From contig JAGHUI010000008.1 of assembly GCA_018064885.1 (NCBI GenBank), forward strand, positions 1-64,000: a stretch of 64,000 bases of DNA. The letters run 5' to 3'. This stretch comes from Candidatus Minthosoma equi (GTDB lineage Bacteria > Bacteroidota > Bacteroidia > Bacteroidales > Bacteroidaceae). Below, one piece after another: positions 43,027 to 52,719 of this stretch (the stretch's first letter is position 1; each line of letters starts with the position of its first letter). The notes beneath the pieces were generated by a model. The model was not told the origin of the DNA. It searched no databases and saw only the letters and a list, made by a program, of their open reading frames with translations. The position numbers and the translations under genes were made by a program.

Positions 43027-44550
43027 TTAATTCATCTCTAACAATTCTTCGATATACTGACGTGAGTTGCTGAGTCGAGGGATCTTGTGCTGACCTCCAA
43101 GCTTACCCTTGCCTTTGAGCCATTCGTCAAAGAGTCCTGGACGAGCCACGATGATTTCCAATGGCTGAAGAGTGATGTCCTTATGACGCTTTGCTTCGTA
43201 GTCGGAATTGATGCCCTGCAATGAACGGTCAAGGATAGTGGCAAACTCCTGAACATCAGCCGGCATCTTTGCAAAGTCAACAATCCACTGATGACGACAT
43301 TTAGCATTGCTATCCATAAAGATTGGCGCAGCTGTATAGTCTTTTACCTGAGCACCTGTAGCAACACACGCCTGAAGCAAACCCTTTTCCGCATTATCAA
43401 CAATAAGCTCTTCACCAAAAGCATTAATGAAATGCTTTGTACGACCTGTAATGCAGAACTTGTAAGGATTCTTCTGAGAGAACTTGACTGTATCGCCAAT
43501 CATGTATCGCCAAAGACCGCAGCTGGTGCTGATAATCATGGCGTAGTTGACTCCTGGCTCTACTTCCCAGAGCGGAACAATCTTTTCTTCGTCAATAGGA
43601 TAACCGCTGTCATTAAGATTATCCATTGGGCAGAACTCATAGAACACGCCATAGTCTATCATAAGGAGCATATTCGGATCGCTAAGGTCGTTCTGGAGAC
43701 CGAAGAAGCCTTCACTGGCATTATAAGTCTCCATATAATGCATGTTTGGCAAGCCAATGATATTCTTATATTGTTCACGATAAGGAGTAAATGCCACACC
43801 ACCATGGAAAAATACTTCAAGATTTGGCCAAACTTCGTCCAAACGGTCAACACCTTTCAGTTCCATAACACGATTAAGCACACTGAGCATCCACGATGGC
43901 ACACCGCTTATATTTGTGATATTCATATCCATAGCCGCCTGAGCAATCTTATCGCGCTTCTCCTCAAAATCGCTGAGAAGCGCAATACTCTTCTTTGGCA
44001 CACGAATGAATTTGGCTGCAGCAGGAATATTCTCAATAAGAATGGCACTAAGGTCACCAACAAGACTGTTAGGTGTGTTTAGATTTGGCGCATGACTTCC
44101 GCCAAGGATAAGCCCTTTCCCAGAGAAAAATTTGCTCTTTGGATTGATGTGCAGATAGGCTACGACGCAGTCGGTTCCACCCTTGTAGTGAATGTTTTTC
44201 AATCCTTCGCCACTTACAGGGATGAACTTGCTCTTGTCGTTGGTTGTGCCAGAAGACTTGGCATACCAGCGCACCACGCCTGGCCAAAGAATATCAGCCT
44301 TGCCTTCGCGCATCTTCTGAATGGAGTCTTTGAGCTCTTCGTAAGTGTTTACATGAACATTCTTGCGGAACTGCTCGTAGGAATCGATGCTGTTGTAGTC
44401 ATGTTCCTTGCCCCATTCTGTCTTTCTTCCCTGACGGATAAGATGGCGGAATATTTTCAACTGAATTTCCTGAGCACGAGTGGCAAATTTTTCAATCTGC
44501 TTCTCTCTGCGTGAGAAATATATCTTATTTAGAAAACCTGTTGTATTCAT
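43027..44550 (-). CDS. GH3-like adenylate-forming enzyme
   Basis: A 507-residue protein of the GH3 auxin-responsive-promoter family, acyl-adenylating enzymes that in plants join amino acids to hormones. The ATP motif is WYAKSSGTTNDKSKFIPVS; YNASEGFFGLQ and GLWRYMIGDTVKF are further core motifs. Bacteroidetes often carry one copy of unknown substrate, here in one transcript with an Ig-like lipoprotein. A leftward promoter is directly upstream. Confidence 0.88.
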   Translation of the reverse strand: MNTTGFLNKIYFSRREKQIEKFATRAQEIQLKIFRHLIRQGRKTEWGKEHDYNSIDSYEQFRKNVHVNTYEELKDSIQKMREGKADILWPGVVRWYAKSSGTTNDKSKFIPVSGEGLKNIHYKGGTDCVVAYLHINPKSKFFSGKGLILGGSHAPNLNTPNSLVGDLSAILIENIPAAAKFIRVPKKSIALLSDFEEKRDKIAQAAMDMNITNISGVPSWMLSVLNRVMELKGVDRLDEVWPNLEVFFHGGVAFTPYREQYKNIIGLPNMHYMETYNASEGFFGLQNDLSDPNMLLMIDYGVFYEFCPMDNLNDSGYPIDEEKIVPLWEVEPGVNYAMIISTSCGLWRYMIGDTVKFSQKNPYKFCITGRTKHFINAFGEELIVDNAEKGLLQACVATGAQVKDYTAAPIFMDSNAKCRHQWIVDFAKMPADVQEFATILDRSLQGINSDYEAKRHKDITLQPLEIIVARPGLFDEWLKGKGKLGGQHKIPRLSNSRQYIEELLEMN

Positions 44551-44569
44551 CGTGAACTGTTTTATCTTG

Positions 44570-44577
44570 CAAAGGTA
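44570..44577 (-). promoter_or_regulatory. -7 box of the GH3-like gene
   Basis: Read leftwards: TACCTTTG, about 20 bases before the start codon. Confidence 0.6.
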
Positions 44578-44644
44578 CGAATAAGCGATAGAAAAAACAA
44601 ATTTATTTGGAATTTTCCGATTATGAGAACCTTATGCGCTATGC

Positions 44645-45457
44645 TTACTCTACTTGTTGAGCCGATTTCTCTTTTGCATTCCTAATGCTTTGAACAAACG
44701 CCTTATCTCTTTTCAACCGGCTTAACGCTTGTTTTGCGGCATTCTGATCGCTTTCTTTTTTTGTATAACCGTCTCCTGTTCCGCATGGGATGCCTTCTAC
44801 CAAAATCTTGGAATGAAAAACAGGCACTCCACTATGGCCATTGCCTTCGCGCATCTCTTTCTGCTTGAACTCAAACGTGAAACGACGTTTCTGACACCAC
44901 TCTATGAGAGCGCTCTTGAAGTTTCCTTCCTGACGTGCAACTTGTTCAATGTTAATGTGTTTCTTGAACACCTGATCTTCCATGAACCTGTAACAGTATT
45001 CGTAACCGCGATCAAGGTATATTGCACCAAAGAAAGCTTCAAAAGCGTTACCGTACATGAAGCTGTTGTGTCCTGTGGTGACAGCGCCATTGTGTTTGAT
45101 AAGCTTGTCAAGACCTATGTCTTGAGCTAGCTTGTTGAGCGAGCTGCGACAAACAATCTTGCTTCTCAAATTTGTTAAGAAGCCCTCCTGTTTGTTACCA
45201 TAATGTTTATAGAGAACATCTGCCACAACAGCACCAAGAATGGCGTCGCCAAGATACTCCAGTCGCTCATTGTTCACATAAGCATTTACATGCTTCTTCT
45301 CATCCTTTCCAAAACGAGCAACCGACTTGTGCATTAGCGCCAAATCATAAAGACGTATGTTGTGCGGATAGAAGCCGAGAATGGCTTTAAGTTGTAAAAA
45401 AGGCTTCTTTTCGTCTTTGAAAAGAAGCCTAATTTTATCTAATAGGTTGGAATTCAC
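44645..45457 (-). CDS. rnc: Ribonuclease III
   Basis: A 270-residue double-strand-specific RNase. Signature NERLEYLGDAILGAVVAD, second acidic site NAFEAFFGAIYLD, and a C-terminal dsRNA-binding domain (YTKKESDQNAAKQALSRL). It lies 3 bases after fabF in the acpP-fabF-rnc operon. Confidence 0.95.
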   Translation of the reverse strand: MNSNLLDKIRLLFKDEKKPFLQLKAILGFYPHNIRLYDLALMHKSVARFGKDEKKHVNAYVNNERLEYLGDAILGAVVADVLYKHYGNKQEGFLTNLRSKIVCRSSLNKLAQDIGLDKLIKHNGAVTTGHNSFMYGNAFEAFFGAIYLDRGYEYCYRFMEDQVFKKHINIEQVARQEGNFKSALIEWCQKRRFTFEFKQKEMREGNGHSGVPVFHSKILVEGIPCGTGDGYTKKESDQNAAKQALSRLKRDKAFVQSIRNAKEKSAQQVE

Positions 45458-45460
45458 CGT

Positions 45461-46726
45461 TTAGTCCTGATATTTCTTGAAGATTACACTGGCATTGTGA
45501 CCACCGAAACCAAACGTATTGCTAAGAGCAGCACGTACAGTACGCTGCTGAGCCTTGTTGAATGTGAAATTGAGGTTGTAGTCAATTTCCTCATCCTTAT
45601 CGTCCTCAGCGTGGTTGATTGTTGGAGGAACAATGTCGTTCTTAACAGAAAGGATACTGATGATAGCTTCAACAGCACCTGCTGCACCAAGAAGGTGACC
45701 AGTCATAGACTTTGTTGAACTGATGTTGAGCTTGTATGCTGCCTCACCGAACAAGTCCTTAATAGCCTTTGACTCAGAGATGTCACCAACGTGAGTTGAT
45801 GTACCGTGAACATTGATGTAATCGATGTCCTCTGGGTTCATGCCTGCATCTTTGAGTGCGCGCTGCATAACGAGCTTAGCACCAAGACCTTCTGGATGTG
45901 TTGCTGTGATATGGTGAGCATCTGCAGACATGCCTGCACCAACCATTTCAGCGTATATCTTAGCTCCACGAGCCTTTGCATGCTCGAGTTCCTCAAGAAT
46001 CAGAACACCTGCACCTTCTCCCATGACGAAACCGTCACGGCTTGCGCTGAATGGGCGGCTTGCCTTCTCTGGCTCGTCGTTGCGAGTGGAGAGTGCCTTC
46101 ATAGCGTTGAAACCACCAACGCCAGATGCCCAGATAGCAGCTTCAGCACCACCAGTTACTATAGCATTTGCCTTACCAAGACGGATGAGGTTGAAAGCAT
46201 CAGCAATGGCGTTTGAAGAAGAAGCACATGCAGAAGTTGTAGTATAGTTTGGTCCATGGAATCCGTACTGGATTGAGATGTGACCAGCTGCGATATCGGC
46301 AATCATCTTCGGAATGAAGAATGGATTGAACTTTGGACCAAGCTCAGGGCCGTTGATAGCATAGCTGCCAGCCTCTTCCTCGAATGTCTTGATACCACCG
46401 ATACCTACACCAAGAACAACTCCGATTTCGTTCTTGTCAACTGTCTCCATGTCCATTGCAGAATCGTCAATGGCCATTTTAGCAGCTGCAAGAGCATACT
46501 GAGTATAGATGTCCATCTTGCGTGCTTCCTTACGATCAATGTAATCAGCACTGTTGAACCCCTTAACCTCGCATGCGAACTGAGTCTTGAACTGTGAAGC
46601 GTCGAAATGTGTAATAGGACCAGCACCACTCTTACCTGCCTTGAGGTTTTCCCAAGACTCCTCGATAGTGTTACCGAGTGGAGTAAGGGCACCGATACCT
46701 GTTACTACAACTCTTTTTAATTCCAT
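45461..46726 (-). CDS. fabF: Beta-ketoacyl-ACP synthase II
   Basis: A 421-residue condensing enzyme of fatty-acid elongation. The active-site Cys is in TTTSACASSSNAIADAF; catalytic histidines are in INVHGTSTHVGD and KSMTGHLLGAAGAVEA; NTFGFGGHNAS closes the fold. Two bases separate it from acpP. Confidence 0.96.
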   Translation of the reverse strand: MELKRVVVTGIGALTPLGNTIEESWENLKAGKSGAGPITHFDASQFKTQFACEVKGFNSADYIDRKEARKMDIYTQYALAAAKMAIDDSAMDMETVDKNEIGVVLGVGIGGIKTFEEEAGSYAINGPELGPKFNPFFIPKMIADIAAGHISIQYGFHGPNYTTTSACASSSNAIADAFNLIRLGKANAIVTGGAEAAIWASGVGGFNAMKALSTRNDEPEKASRPFSASRDGFVMGEGAGVLILEELEHAKARGAKIYAEMVGAGMSADAHHITATHPEGLGAKLVMQRALKDAGMNPEDIDYINVHGTSTHVGDISESKAIKDLFGEAAYKLNISSTKSMTGHLLGAAGAVEAIISILSVKNDIVPPTINHAEDDKDEEIDYNLNFTFNKAQQRTVRAALSNTFGFGGHNASVIFKKYQD

Positions 46727-46728
46727 AA

Positions 46729-46965
46729 TTACTTTGCGTTAGCCTCGATGTAAGCGATAGCGTCACCTACAGTACCGATCTTCTCAGCCTGATCGTCAGG
46801 AATATTGATACCGAAAGCCTTCTCGAATTCCATGATGAGCTCTACAGTGTCGAGAGAGTCAGCACCGAGGTCGTTAGTGAAAGATGCTTCTGGCTTTACT
46901 TCAGCTTCGTCAACGTTGAGCTTCTCAACGATGATTGATTTTACTCTTGATTCAATTTCAGACAT
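46729..46965 (-). CDS. acpP: Acyl carrier protein
   Basis: A 78-residue carrier with the phosphopantetheine serine in [16 protein letters not shown]. First gene of acpP-fabF-rnc, with a promoter about 100 bases upstream. Confidence 0.97.
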   Translation of the reverse strand: MSEIESRVKSIIVEKLNVDEAEVKPEASFTNDLGADSLDTVELIMEFEKAFGINIPDDQAEKIGTVGDAIAYIEANAK

Positions 46966-47068
46966 AATCTTAAATTTTTAAGTGTTAATGAATTATTATC
47001 TTTTATTCTTTTTTATGCGTGAACAATGCATAGTGTTGAAAAAAGGCACTATCCACCGATTTCGGGTG

Positions 47069-47076
47069 CAAAGTTA
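47069..47076 (-). promoter_or_regulatory. -7 box of the acpP-fabF-rnc operon
   Basis: Read leftwards: TAACTTTG followed by CACCCGAAAT. The same TAACTTTGnACCCGA word is found before typA and rpsO. Confidence 0.7.
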
Positions 47077-47192
47077 GAAATATTTCCGCAACTTTTCCAA
47101 GAATATTACATTAAAAAGCACATTTTGAACATCATTGAAGTACTTTTTCTGCACTTTTCTTGGATTTTGTGCATCCGACTAATCATTTTTCA

Positions 47193-49001
47193 TCAATTAT
47201 CGTCCCTATTTGCACGCTTTCTCTCCAAATGGTCAAGAATAATCTTGCGGATACGCATGCTCTTAGGTGTAACCTCCACATACTCATCCTCCTTTATATA
47301 TTCCAGAGCCTCTTCGAGAGAGAGAACTACAGGAGGAATGATGCGAGCTTTTTCGTCTGTACCTGATGCGCGGACATTAGTAAGTTGTTTTGACTTTGTC
47401 ACATTGATAACAAGGTCAATCTCATGAATATGCTCGCCAACAACCTGGCCTGCATAAACTTGATCCTGTGGGAAGATGAAGAATTTACCACGATCTTGAA
47501 GCTTATCCATAGCGTATGCGAAAGCTGTTCCCGACTCAAGAGCAACAAGTGAGCCGTTTGTACGGCGAGTTATTTCACCCTTGAATGGAGCGTATGTCTT
47601 GAAGCGGTGAGCCATGATTGCTTCTCCCTGGCTTGCCGTAAGCACATTTGTACGGAGGCCTATGATACCACGGGAAGGTATTTCAAACTCAATGTTCACG
47701 CGATCGCCCTGAGCTTCCATAGAAAGCATGTCGCCCTTGCGGCGAGTGACCATATCAATCATCTTGCTTGAGAACTCCTCTGGAACATTGATTGTAAGTT
47801 CCTCAATAGGTTCACACTTCACGCCTTTGATTTCCTTATAGATAACCTGTGGCTGTCCCACCTGCAGTTCGTAACCTTCACGACGCATAGTCTCGATAAG
47901 TACAGAAAGGTGAAGCACGCCACGACCACTCACAATCCACTGGTCGGTAGAATCCTCTTTCTGCTCAACACGTAAAGCAAGATTCTTCTCAAGCTCTTTC
48001 ATCAAACGATCGTTGATGTGACGGCTTGTGCAGAACTTACCTTCCTTACCAAAAAATGGAGAGTTGTTGATGGTGAAGAGCATTGACATTGTAGGCTCGT
48101 CAATGTTTATTGTTGGAAGAGCCTCTGGTTCCTCAAAATCACAGATTGTATCGCCAATCTCAAAGTTTGAAAGACCGATAACCGCACAAATGTCACCTGA
48201 GCTAACTTCCTCGGTAGAACGATGTCCCATGCCCTCAAACGTGTGGAGTTCCTTAATCTTTGTCTTCTCCATAGAACCGTCACGATGTGTGATTGTTATA
48301 TTCTGACCTGAGCGAAGAGTGCCGCGATGAACACGGCCCACAGCAATACGACCGGTGTATGTAGAATAATCAAGACTTGTGATGAGCATCTGAGGAGTGC
48401 CTTCCAACTGTTCTGGAGCAGGAATCTTCTCCAAGATTGTGTCAAGAAGATACGTGATGTCATCAGTTGGATTGCTGTAATCGGGACCCATCCAACCGTT
48501 CTTTGCAGAACCATACACAACAGGGAAGTCAAGCTGTTCCTCTGTAGCATTAAGCGAGAACATGAGGTCGAAAACCATCTCATAAACTTCCTCCGGACGG
48601 CAGTTTGGCTTATCAACTTTATTAACTACAACCACTGGCTTCAATCCGATTTCCAACGCCTTCTGCAAAACGAATCGCGTCTGAGGCATAGGACCCTCGA
48701 AAGCATCCACTAAGAGAATACAGCCATCTGCCATATTCAACACACGCTCAACCTCACCGCCGAAGTCGGAGTGTCCCGGAGTGTCAATCACGTTAATTTT
48801 AACACCCTTATAGTTGATGGAAACATTTTTAGAGAGAATTGTTATACCACGTTCGCGCTCCAATTCGTTGTTATCCAAAATGAGGTCACCTGTCTGCTGG
48901 TTCTCACGGAACAGATTTCCTGCCAGCAGCATCTTATCGACCAACGTTGTCTTTCCATGATCGACGTGTGCAATGATTGCAATGTTTCTTATATCCTGCA
49001 T
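47193..49001 (-). CDS. typA: Ribosome-associated GTPase TypA/BipA
   Basis: A 602-residue translational GTPase related to EF-G/LepA, important in 50S assembly and stress. G motifs: [42 protein letters not shown]. The C-terminal region (EGPRIVxxx class) includes [20 protein letters not shown] and [16 protein letters not shown]. It has its own promoter. Confidence 0.96.
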   Translation of the reverse strand: MQDIRNIAIIAHVDHGKTTLVDKMLLAGNLFRENQQTGDLILDNNELERERGITILSKNVSINYKGVKINVIDTPGHSDFGGEVERVLNMADGCILLVDAFEGPMPQTRFVLQKALEIGLKPVVVVNKVDKPNCRPEEVYEMVFDLMFSLNATEEQLDFPVVYGSAKNGWMGPDYSNPTDDITYLLDTILEKIPAPEQLEGTPQMLITSLDYSTYTGRIAVGRVHRGTLRSGQNITITHRDGSMEKTKIKELHTFEGMGHRSTEEVSSGDICAVIGLSNFEIGDTICDFEEPEALPTINIDEPTMSMLFTINNSPFFGKEGKFCTSRHINDRLMKELEKNLALRVEQKEDSTDQWIVSGRGVLHLSVLIETMRREGYELQVGQPQVIYKEIKGVKCEPIEELTINVPEEFSSKMIDMVTRRKGDMLSMEAQGDRVNIEFEIPSRGIIGLRTNVLTASQGEAIMAHRFKTYAPFKGEITRRTNGSLVALESGTAFAYAMDKLQDRGKFFIFPQDQVYAGQVVGEHIHEIDLVINVTKSKQLTNVRASGTDEKARIIPPVVLSLEEALEYIKEDEYVEVTPKSMRIRKIILDHLERKRANRDDN

Positions 49002-49161
49002 ATAACGTTAAAAGTTAAAAGTCAGAAATTAAAAGTGGAGCCATTCGGATAACACCTATGCCCTACCTTTATCTTCACTTTCAAGCAATACCTATTGTGT
49101 TTTCTCACCCTCAATTACACATTATTATATATATAGGGAGAGATTTTATCAAAATCGGGTG

Positions 49162-49169
49162 CAAAGTTA
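49162..49169 (-). promoter_or_regulatory. -7 box of typA
   Basis: Read leftwards: TAACTTTG followed by CACCCGATTT. Confidence 0.7.
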
Positions 49170-49201
49170 CGCACTTTTTTCGGTTTGCCCAAACGCAACA
49201 T

Positions 49202-49240
49202 AAAAAAACCGCGGCAATCCGATACGGATTTGCTGCGGTT
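49202..49240 (-). terminator. Terminator of rpsO
   Basis: A 15-bp stem with one bulge (49207-49221 with 49225-49240), followed leftwards by seven T. Confidence 0.9.
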
Positions 49241-49262
49241 GCTTGTCTTTGTCATCCGAAGA

Positions 49263-49532
49263 TTACTTACGGAGACCAAGAGCCTTAACGATAGCACGGT
49301 AACGAGTGATATCCTTCTTCTTGAGGTAAGAAAGGAAACGACGACGCTGACCTACGAGCTTCACGAGGGCACGGTTTGTTGCGTAATCCTTGTGGTTAGC
49401 CTTTACGTGCTCAGTGAGGTGCTGAATACGGTAAGTGAGAAGTGCGATCTGGCTCTCGCAAGAACCTGTGTCTGTAGCAGAAGCACCATACTGTGCGAAG
49501 ATTTCTGCCTTCTTTGCTGAATCGAGATACAT
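49263..49532 (-). CDS. rpsO: 30S ribosomal protein S15
   Basis: An 89-residue S15: ATDTGSCESQIALLTYRIQH, HKDYATNRALVKLVGQRRRF and LSYLKKKDITRY are the conserved 16S rRNA-binding helices. Single-gene unit with promoter and terminator. Confidence 0.97.
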   Translation of the reverse strand: MYLDSAKKAEIFAQYGASATDTGSCESQIALLTYRIQHLTEHVKANHKDYATNRALVKLVGQRRRFLSYLKKKDITRYRAIVKALGLRK

Positions 49533-49631
49533 AACTTAAATGTTATTTATGAATTAATAATTATGAAATATGATTGACCGCCGCGCCGATATTTTGTTCA
49601 GCTAAATTGTCAGCTCAGCGGAAATCGGGTA

Positions 49632-49639
49632 CAAAGTTA
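49632..49639 (-). promoter_or_regulatory. -7 box of rpsO
   Basis: Read leftwards: TAACTTTG followed by TACCCGATTT. The leader of about 90 bases contains small inverted repeats (AGCTGA/TCAGCT). Confidence 0.7.
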
Positions 49640-49724
49640 CGAAAAAAGCGGAACACAAGCAGCAATCTGTATGATTTTTTTGCTTCAATCCGCTATTATT
49701 CACGTTTATAAGAGTTTTTTCTTT

Positions 49725-50627
49725 CTATTTTTCTCCTTCCTCCTGCCTTTTCAGCCATTCTTCCTTCGTTCTGCTCCATCTCTTATGAGTCCACAGCCAC
49801 ATTTCAGGATGCTCCTTGATGTCTGCTTCCAGCATCTCGAAATATCTGTTGGTGAGAGTGTTTTCTGGAACACTTGCAGGATGATCCTCCATCGGTATAA
49901 TCTCCAGATGATAGTAGCCACGCTTAGGTCTGCTCATTCTGCCGTACATCATGAAAGCATCAATCTTCCTTGCAATCTGCTCCGCCCCTGTGAACACACC
50001 TGTGTCATGATTTAGGAAAGGCACGAAATGATGAATGCTGTTCCACTTTGGCTGCTGATCGCTGATGAAACCAACCACATAGTTCTTACCCTCTTTTCGC
50101 ATTGTCATAATCTTGCGAAGCGTCTCTTTCATTTCAATGTTCACGCCGCCATACTGTCCGCGAAGATCAAGGAAAAGCTGATTCATCACCTTATCATAGA
50201 TATGATGATACACCTGAGACGATGTACACCAAGGTTGCAAATAGTAGTTAATAGACGAAATCCATTCCCAGTTGCCGAAATGACTCAGATAGAGAAAATG
50301 CATGTTCTGACCAGCATCGTGACGCTTCTTCGCCTCTTCCAAACCGCCGAAAGTGATTCGTCTCATCATCTCCTCCTTCGACATGGACAGCATCTTCACA
50401 TCTTCCACAAAGTTGTCGCAGAACTGATGATAGAATTTCCTTTCTATCTCCCTCAGTTCCTGCTCGGACTTTTCAGGGAAAGCAGACGACAGATTCTCTC
50501 TCACCACCTTGCGGCGATAGAACCTGCGCACAAACAGCGACATGAAATCGCTGAATGCATACAGCACAGGAAACGGCAATAAGCTCACCGCATAAAGAAG
50601 TCCTTTTATTATCTTATATTTAGTCAC
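49725..50627 (-). CDS. Lipid A acyltransferase (LpxL/HtrB family)
   Basis: A 300-residue inner-membrane acyltransferase that adds a late acyl chain to lipid A. N-terminal membrane segment (GLLYAVSLLPFPVLYAFSDF); catalytic His and acidic residue in FLYLSHFGNWEWIS; VVGFISDQQPKW is the second family motif; ends PEMWLWTHKRWSRTKEEWL. It lies 31 bases after the glycosyltransferase 9 gene, with CTTTTAACTCTTACCTTTTA short repeats in the gap. Confidence 0.93.
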   Translation of the reverse strand: MTKYKIIKGLLYAVSLLPFPVLYAFSDFMSLFVRRFYRRKVVRENLSSAFPEKSEQELREIERKFYHQFCDNFVEDVKMLSMSKEEMMRRITFGGLEEAKKRHDAGQNMHFLYLSHFGNWEWISSINYYLQPWCTSSQVYHHIYDKVMNQLFLDLRGQYGGVNIEMKETLRKIMTMRKEGKNYVVGFISDQQPKWNSIHHFVPFLNHDTGVFTGAEQIARKIDAFMMYGRMSRPKRGYYHLEIIPMEDHPASVPENTLTNRYFEMLEADIKEHPEMWLWTHKRWSRTKEEWLKRQEEGEK

Positions 50628-50658
50628 AAGCCAGTTCTTAACTTTTACCTTTTAACTC

Positions 50659-51735
50659 TTACCTTTTAACCTCTATCTGGGGAGGGGTCATTTCTTCCAC
50701 TTTCTTCACAACATCCTCAGGAGTGAAGTTCATGCATCTCATATCGCCAAATTTGCAAGGGGTCTTGCCATAGATGCTGCATGGTCGGCAAGGCAAATCA
50801 ATCTGCATCTCGCTTTGCGGAGACTGGCAATAGCCAGAAAAACCTGCCTTTGGATGAGTCGCCCCCCATATTGACAGCACCTTTGTGCCAACGATTGAAG
50901 CAATGTGCATATTTGCAGAATCCATGCTGATCATCAAGTCAAGCCTTGACATCAGAAGCATCTCGTTGTGAAGTCCACCAAGCTTTCCAGAAGTACTAAG
51001 CACACCATTCCTCTCCCACCTATGCATTTCCTCATTCTCTGCCTTGCCAGCTCCAAACAGGAACACCTTGTATCCTTTATCAGCAAGCATATTAACCACC
51101 TTATGCATTCTGTCGAGTGGATAGACCTTCTGAGCGTGGGCAGCAAAAGGAGCAACGCCAATCCATTTCTCTCCGTCCCCCTTTTTGCCTGCGAAAGCAT
51201 TGACATTCATGAGGTCATGTCCCTTCATGCTTGGCAGCACAGGAGCACTCATATCCATTTTCAGCCCCAACTCACGGAATACCTCAGCATATCTTTCAAG
51301 CATAGGTTTCAGCGCTTCGTGCGACTGTCCGTTGCCAATCAACGCCTTCTTTTCGTCACGTCCCTTATTGATGACGGCAACCTTTGTTCCTGCCATCTTG
51401 AAACATGTACGAAGATATTTAGTGCGGATCACATCGTGCAAATCAGCCACAGCATCGAAATTACCCTTGCTTAGCTGTTTATACAACTTTGTCAGGCCCA
51501 TAATGCCATCATAATCCTTCAGGTTGATGCCCATCAACTGAACATTAGCTGGCGCCCAACCATACAGGTCTGTCATGCGGTCGCGAGTAAGCACAGTGAT
51601 GCGCAGATGAGGATTCTGAATGGCAAGAGCATGCACCACAGGCACAGTCATTGCAACATCGCCCATAGCACTGAAACGCACCACAAGCAGACGCTTAATT
51701 TCATTATTTTTGCTGGAACCGAACATAGTTAGCAT
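50659..51735 (-). CDS. Glycosyltransferase family 9 (heptosyltransferase-like)
   Basis: A 358-residue GT-B enzyme. It has the N-terminal motif RLLVVRFSAMGDVAMTVPVV, GVAPFAAHAQKVYPLDRMHK and the donor-site motif DLMISMDSANMHIASIVGTK. A cysteine cluster near the end (CRPCSIYGKTPCKFGDMRC) is common in the family. It probably adds a core sugar to lipopolysaccharide, matching the lipid A acyltransferase gene beside it. Confidence 0.9.
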   Translation of the reverse strand: MLTMFGSSKNNEIKRLLVVRFSAMGDVAMTVPVVHALAIQNPHLRITVLTRDRMTDLYGWAPANVQLMGINLKDYDGIMGLTKLYKQLSKGNFDAVADLHDVIRTKYLRTCFKMAGTKVAVINKGRDEKKALIGNGQSHEALKPMLERYAEVFRELGLKMDMSAPVLPSMKGHDLMNVNAFAGKKGDGEKWIGVAPFAAHAQKVYPLDRMHKVVNMLADKGYKVFLFGAGKAENEEMHRWERNGVLSTSGKLGGLHNEMLLMSRLDLMISMDSANMHIASIVGTKVLSIWGATHPKAGFSGYCQSPQSEMQIDLPCRPCSIYGKTPCKFGDMRCMNFTPEDVVKKVEEMTPPQIEVKR

Positions 51736-51748
51736 ATAAAAACTGTGA

Positions 51749-51807
51749 CAAAGATACGGATTTTTTGCAAATTATAAGTAATGTGTGGCTAATTAACCGT
51801 ATCTTTG
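51749..51807. promoter_or_regulatory. Divergent promoters forming an 11-bp inverted repeat
   Basis: CAAAGATACGG (51749-51759) and CCGTATCTTTG (51797-51807) are perfect inverted copies and contain the leftward and rightward -7 boxes (TATCTTTG). Confidence 0.75.
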
Positions 51808-51825
51808 CCAAAAATTACAAGTAAA

Positions 51826-52002
51826 ATGGAACTTCCACAAGACCCAATGATGCTTTTTAGCGTCATCAACATGAAACTTCGCGACGAATATTCTTCTCTC
51901 GATGAACTTTGTCAGAAAGAGGACATTGACAAAGAAGCACTTATTGCTAAACTCGCCACAATAGGCTTTGAATACAATGAATCAAGCAACAAATTCTGGT
52001 AA
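51826..52002 (+). CDS. DUF4250 protein
   Basis: A 58-residue protein (MELPQDPMMLFSVINMKLRD then EYSSLDELCQKEDIDKEALI) that matches DUF4250 closely in length and pattern. Function unknown. I start at ATG 51826, 18 bases after the -7 box. It lies 3 bases before the nucleosidase gene. Confidence 0.88.
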   Translation: MELPQDPMMLFSVINMKLRDEYSSLDELCQKEDIDKEALIAKLATIGFEYNESSNKFW

Positions 52003-52005
52003 AAT

Positions 52006-52719
52006 ATGATAAATACAATATGTTATGTAGTTGCAATGGTTGCAGAAGCCAAACCATTCATCGAACAGTACGGAATGAAGGAAAAAGAAGGTTTCTTTGC
52101 CCCCCTCCCATGCATGCTTTATGAAGGTGAGTTGGAGAACGGCAAGAAACTTTATGTTGTGCTCAACGGACAGCAGAACGGCAGCGACCTCGTTGGATGC
52201 GAAGCAGCAAGCATTGCCACACTCAGCGCCATACAGCGCCTCAACCCCGATGTGATTATCAACTCAGGAACATGCGGAGGCTTCAAGTCAAACGGAGCAG
52301 ACATCGCAGAAGTGTTCATTGGCAACAAAGCAATGTTCCACGACCGCCGTGTGCCAGGTGACGACGCATGGGGCACACAAAGCATTGGCAACTATTCCGT
52401 ATGGGAAGGCAGCGAAGCCATGGCAAAAGAGCTCGGATTCAAGATGGGAAAGATCACAACAGGCTCATCGCTCGACATGCAACCATGCGACCTTGAAATC
52501 ATCCAGAAGAACGGAGGAGAACTAAAAGACATGGAAGGAGCAGCCATCGGCTTCGTCTGTTCACTATTCAACAAGCCAATCATCTACGTAAAATCCGTCA
52601 CCGACCTATGCGACAGCGGAGCAGAAACCTTCGAAGAATTCTCAAAGAACCTTCACGCAGCCTGTGAAAGTCTTAGGGTTGCAAACCAAAAGGTCATTGA
52701 GTATCTGGCAGAGATATAA
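52006..52719 (+). CDS. MTA/SAH nucleosidase-like enzyme
   Basis: A 237-residue phosphorylase-superfamily protein that should cleave 5'-methylthioadenosine or S-adenosylhomocysteine. Motifs: VAMVAEAKPFIEQYGM, INSGTCGGF, and KDMEGAAIGFVCSLF with the nucleoside-binding Met-Glu; VKSVTDLCDSGA carries the catalytic Asp. Cotranscribed with the DUF4250 gene. Confidence 0.85.
   Translation: MINTICYVVAMVAEAKPFIEQYGMKEKEGFFAPLPCMLYEGELENGKKLYVVLNGQQNGSDLVGCEAASIATLSAIQRLNPDVIINSGTCGGFKSNGADIAEVFIGNKAMFHDRRVPGDDAWGTQSIGNYSVWEGSEAMAKELGFKMGKITTGSSLDMQPCDLEIIQKNGGELKDMEGAAIGFVCSLFNKPIIYVKSVTDLCDSGAETFEEFSKNLHAACESLRVANQKVIEYLAEI

Noticed and set aside
43291..44082. 263-codon plus-strand frame opposite the GH3-like gene
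   Set aside because: The GH3 motifs on the minus strand are intact; the shadow is Cys/His/Ile-rich and unlike a protein family.
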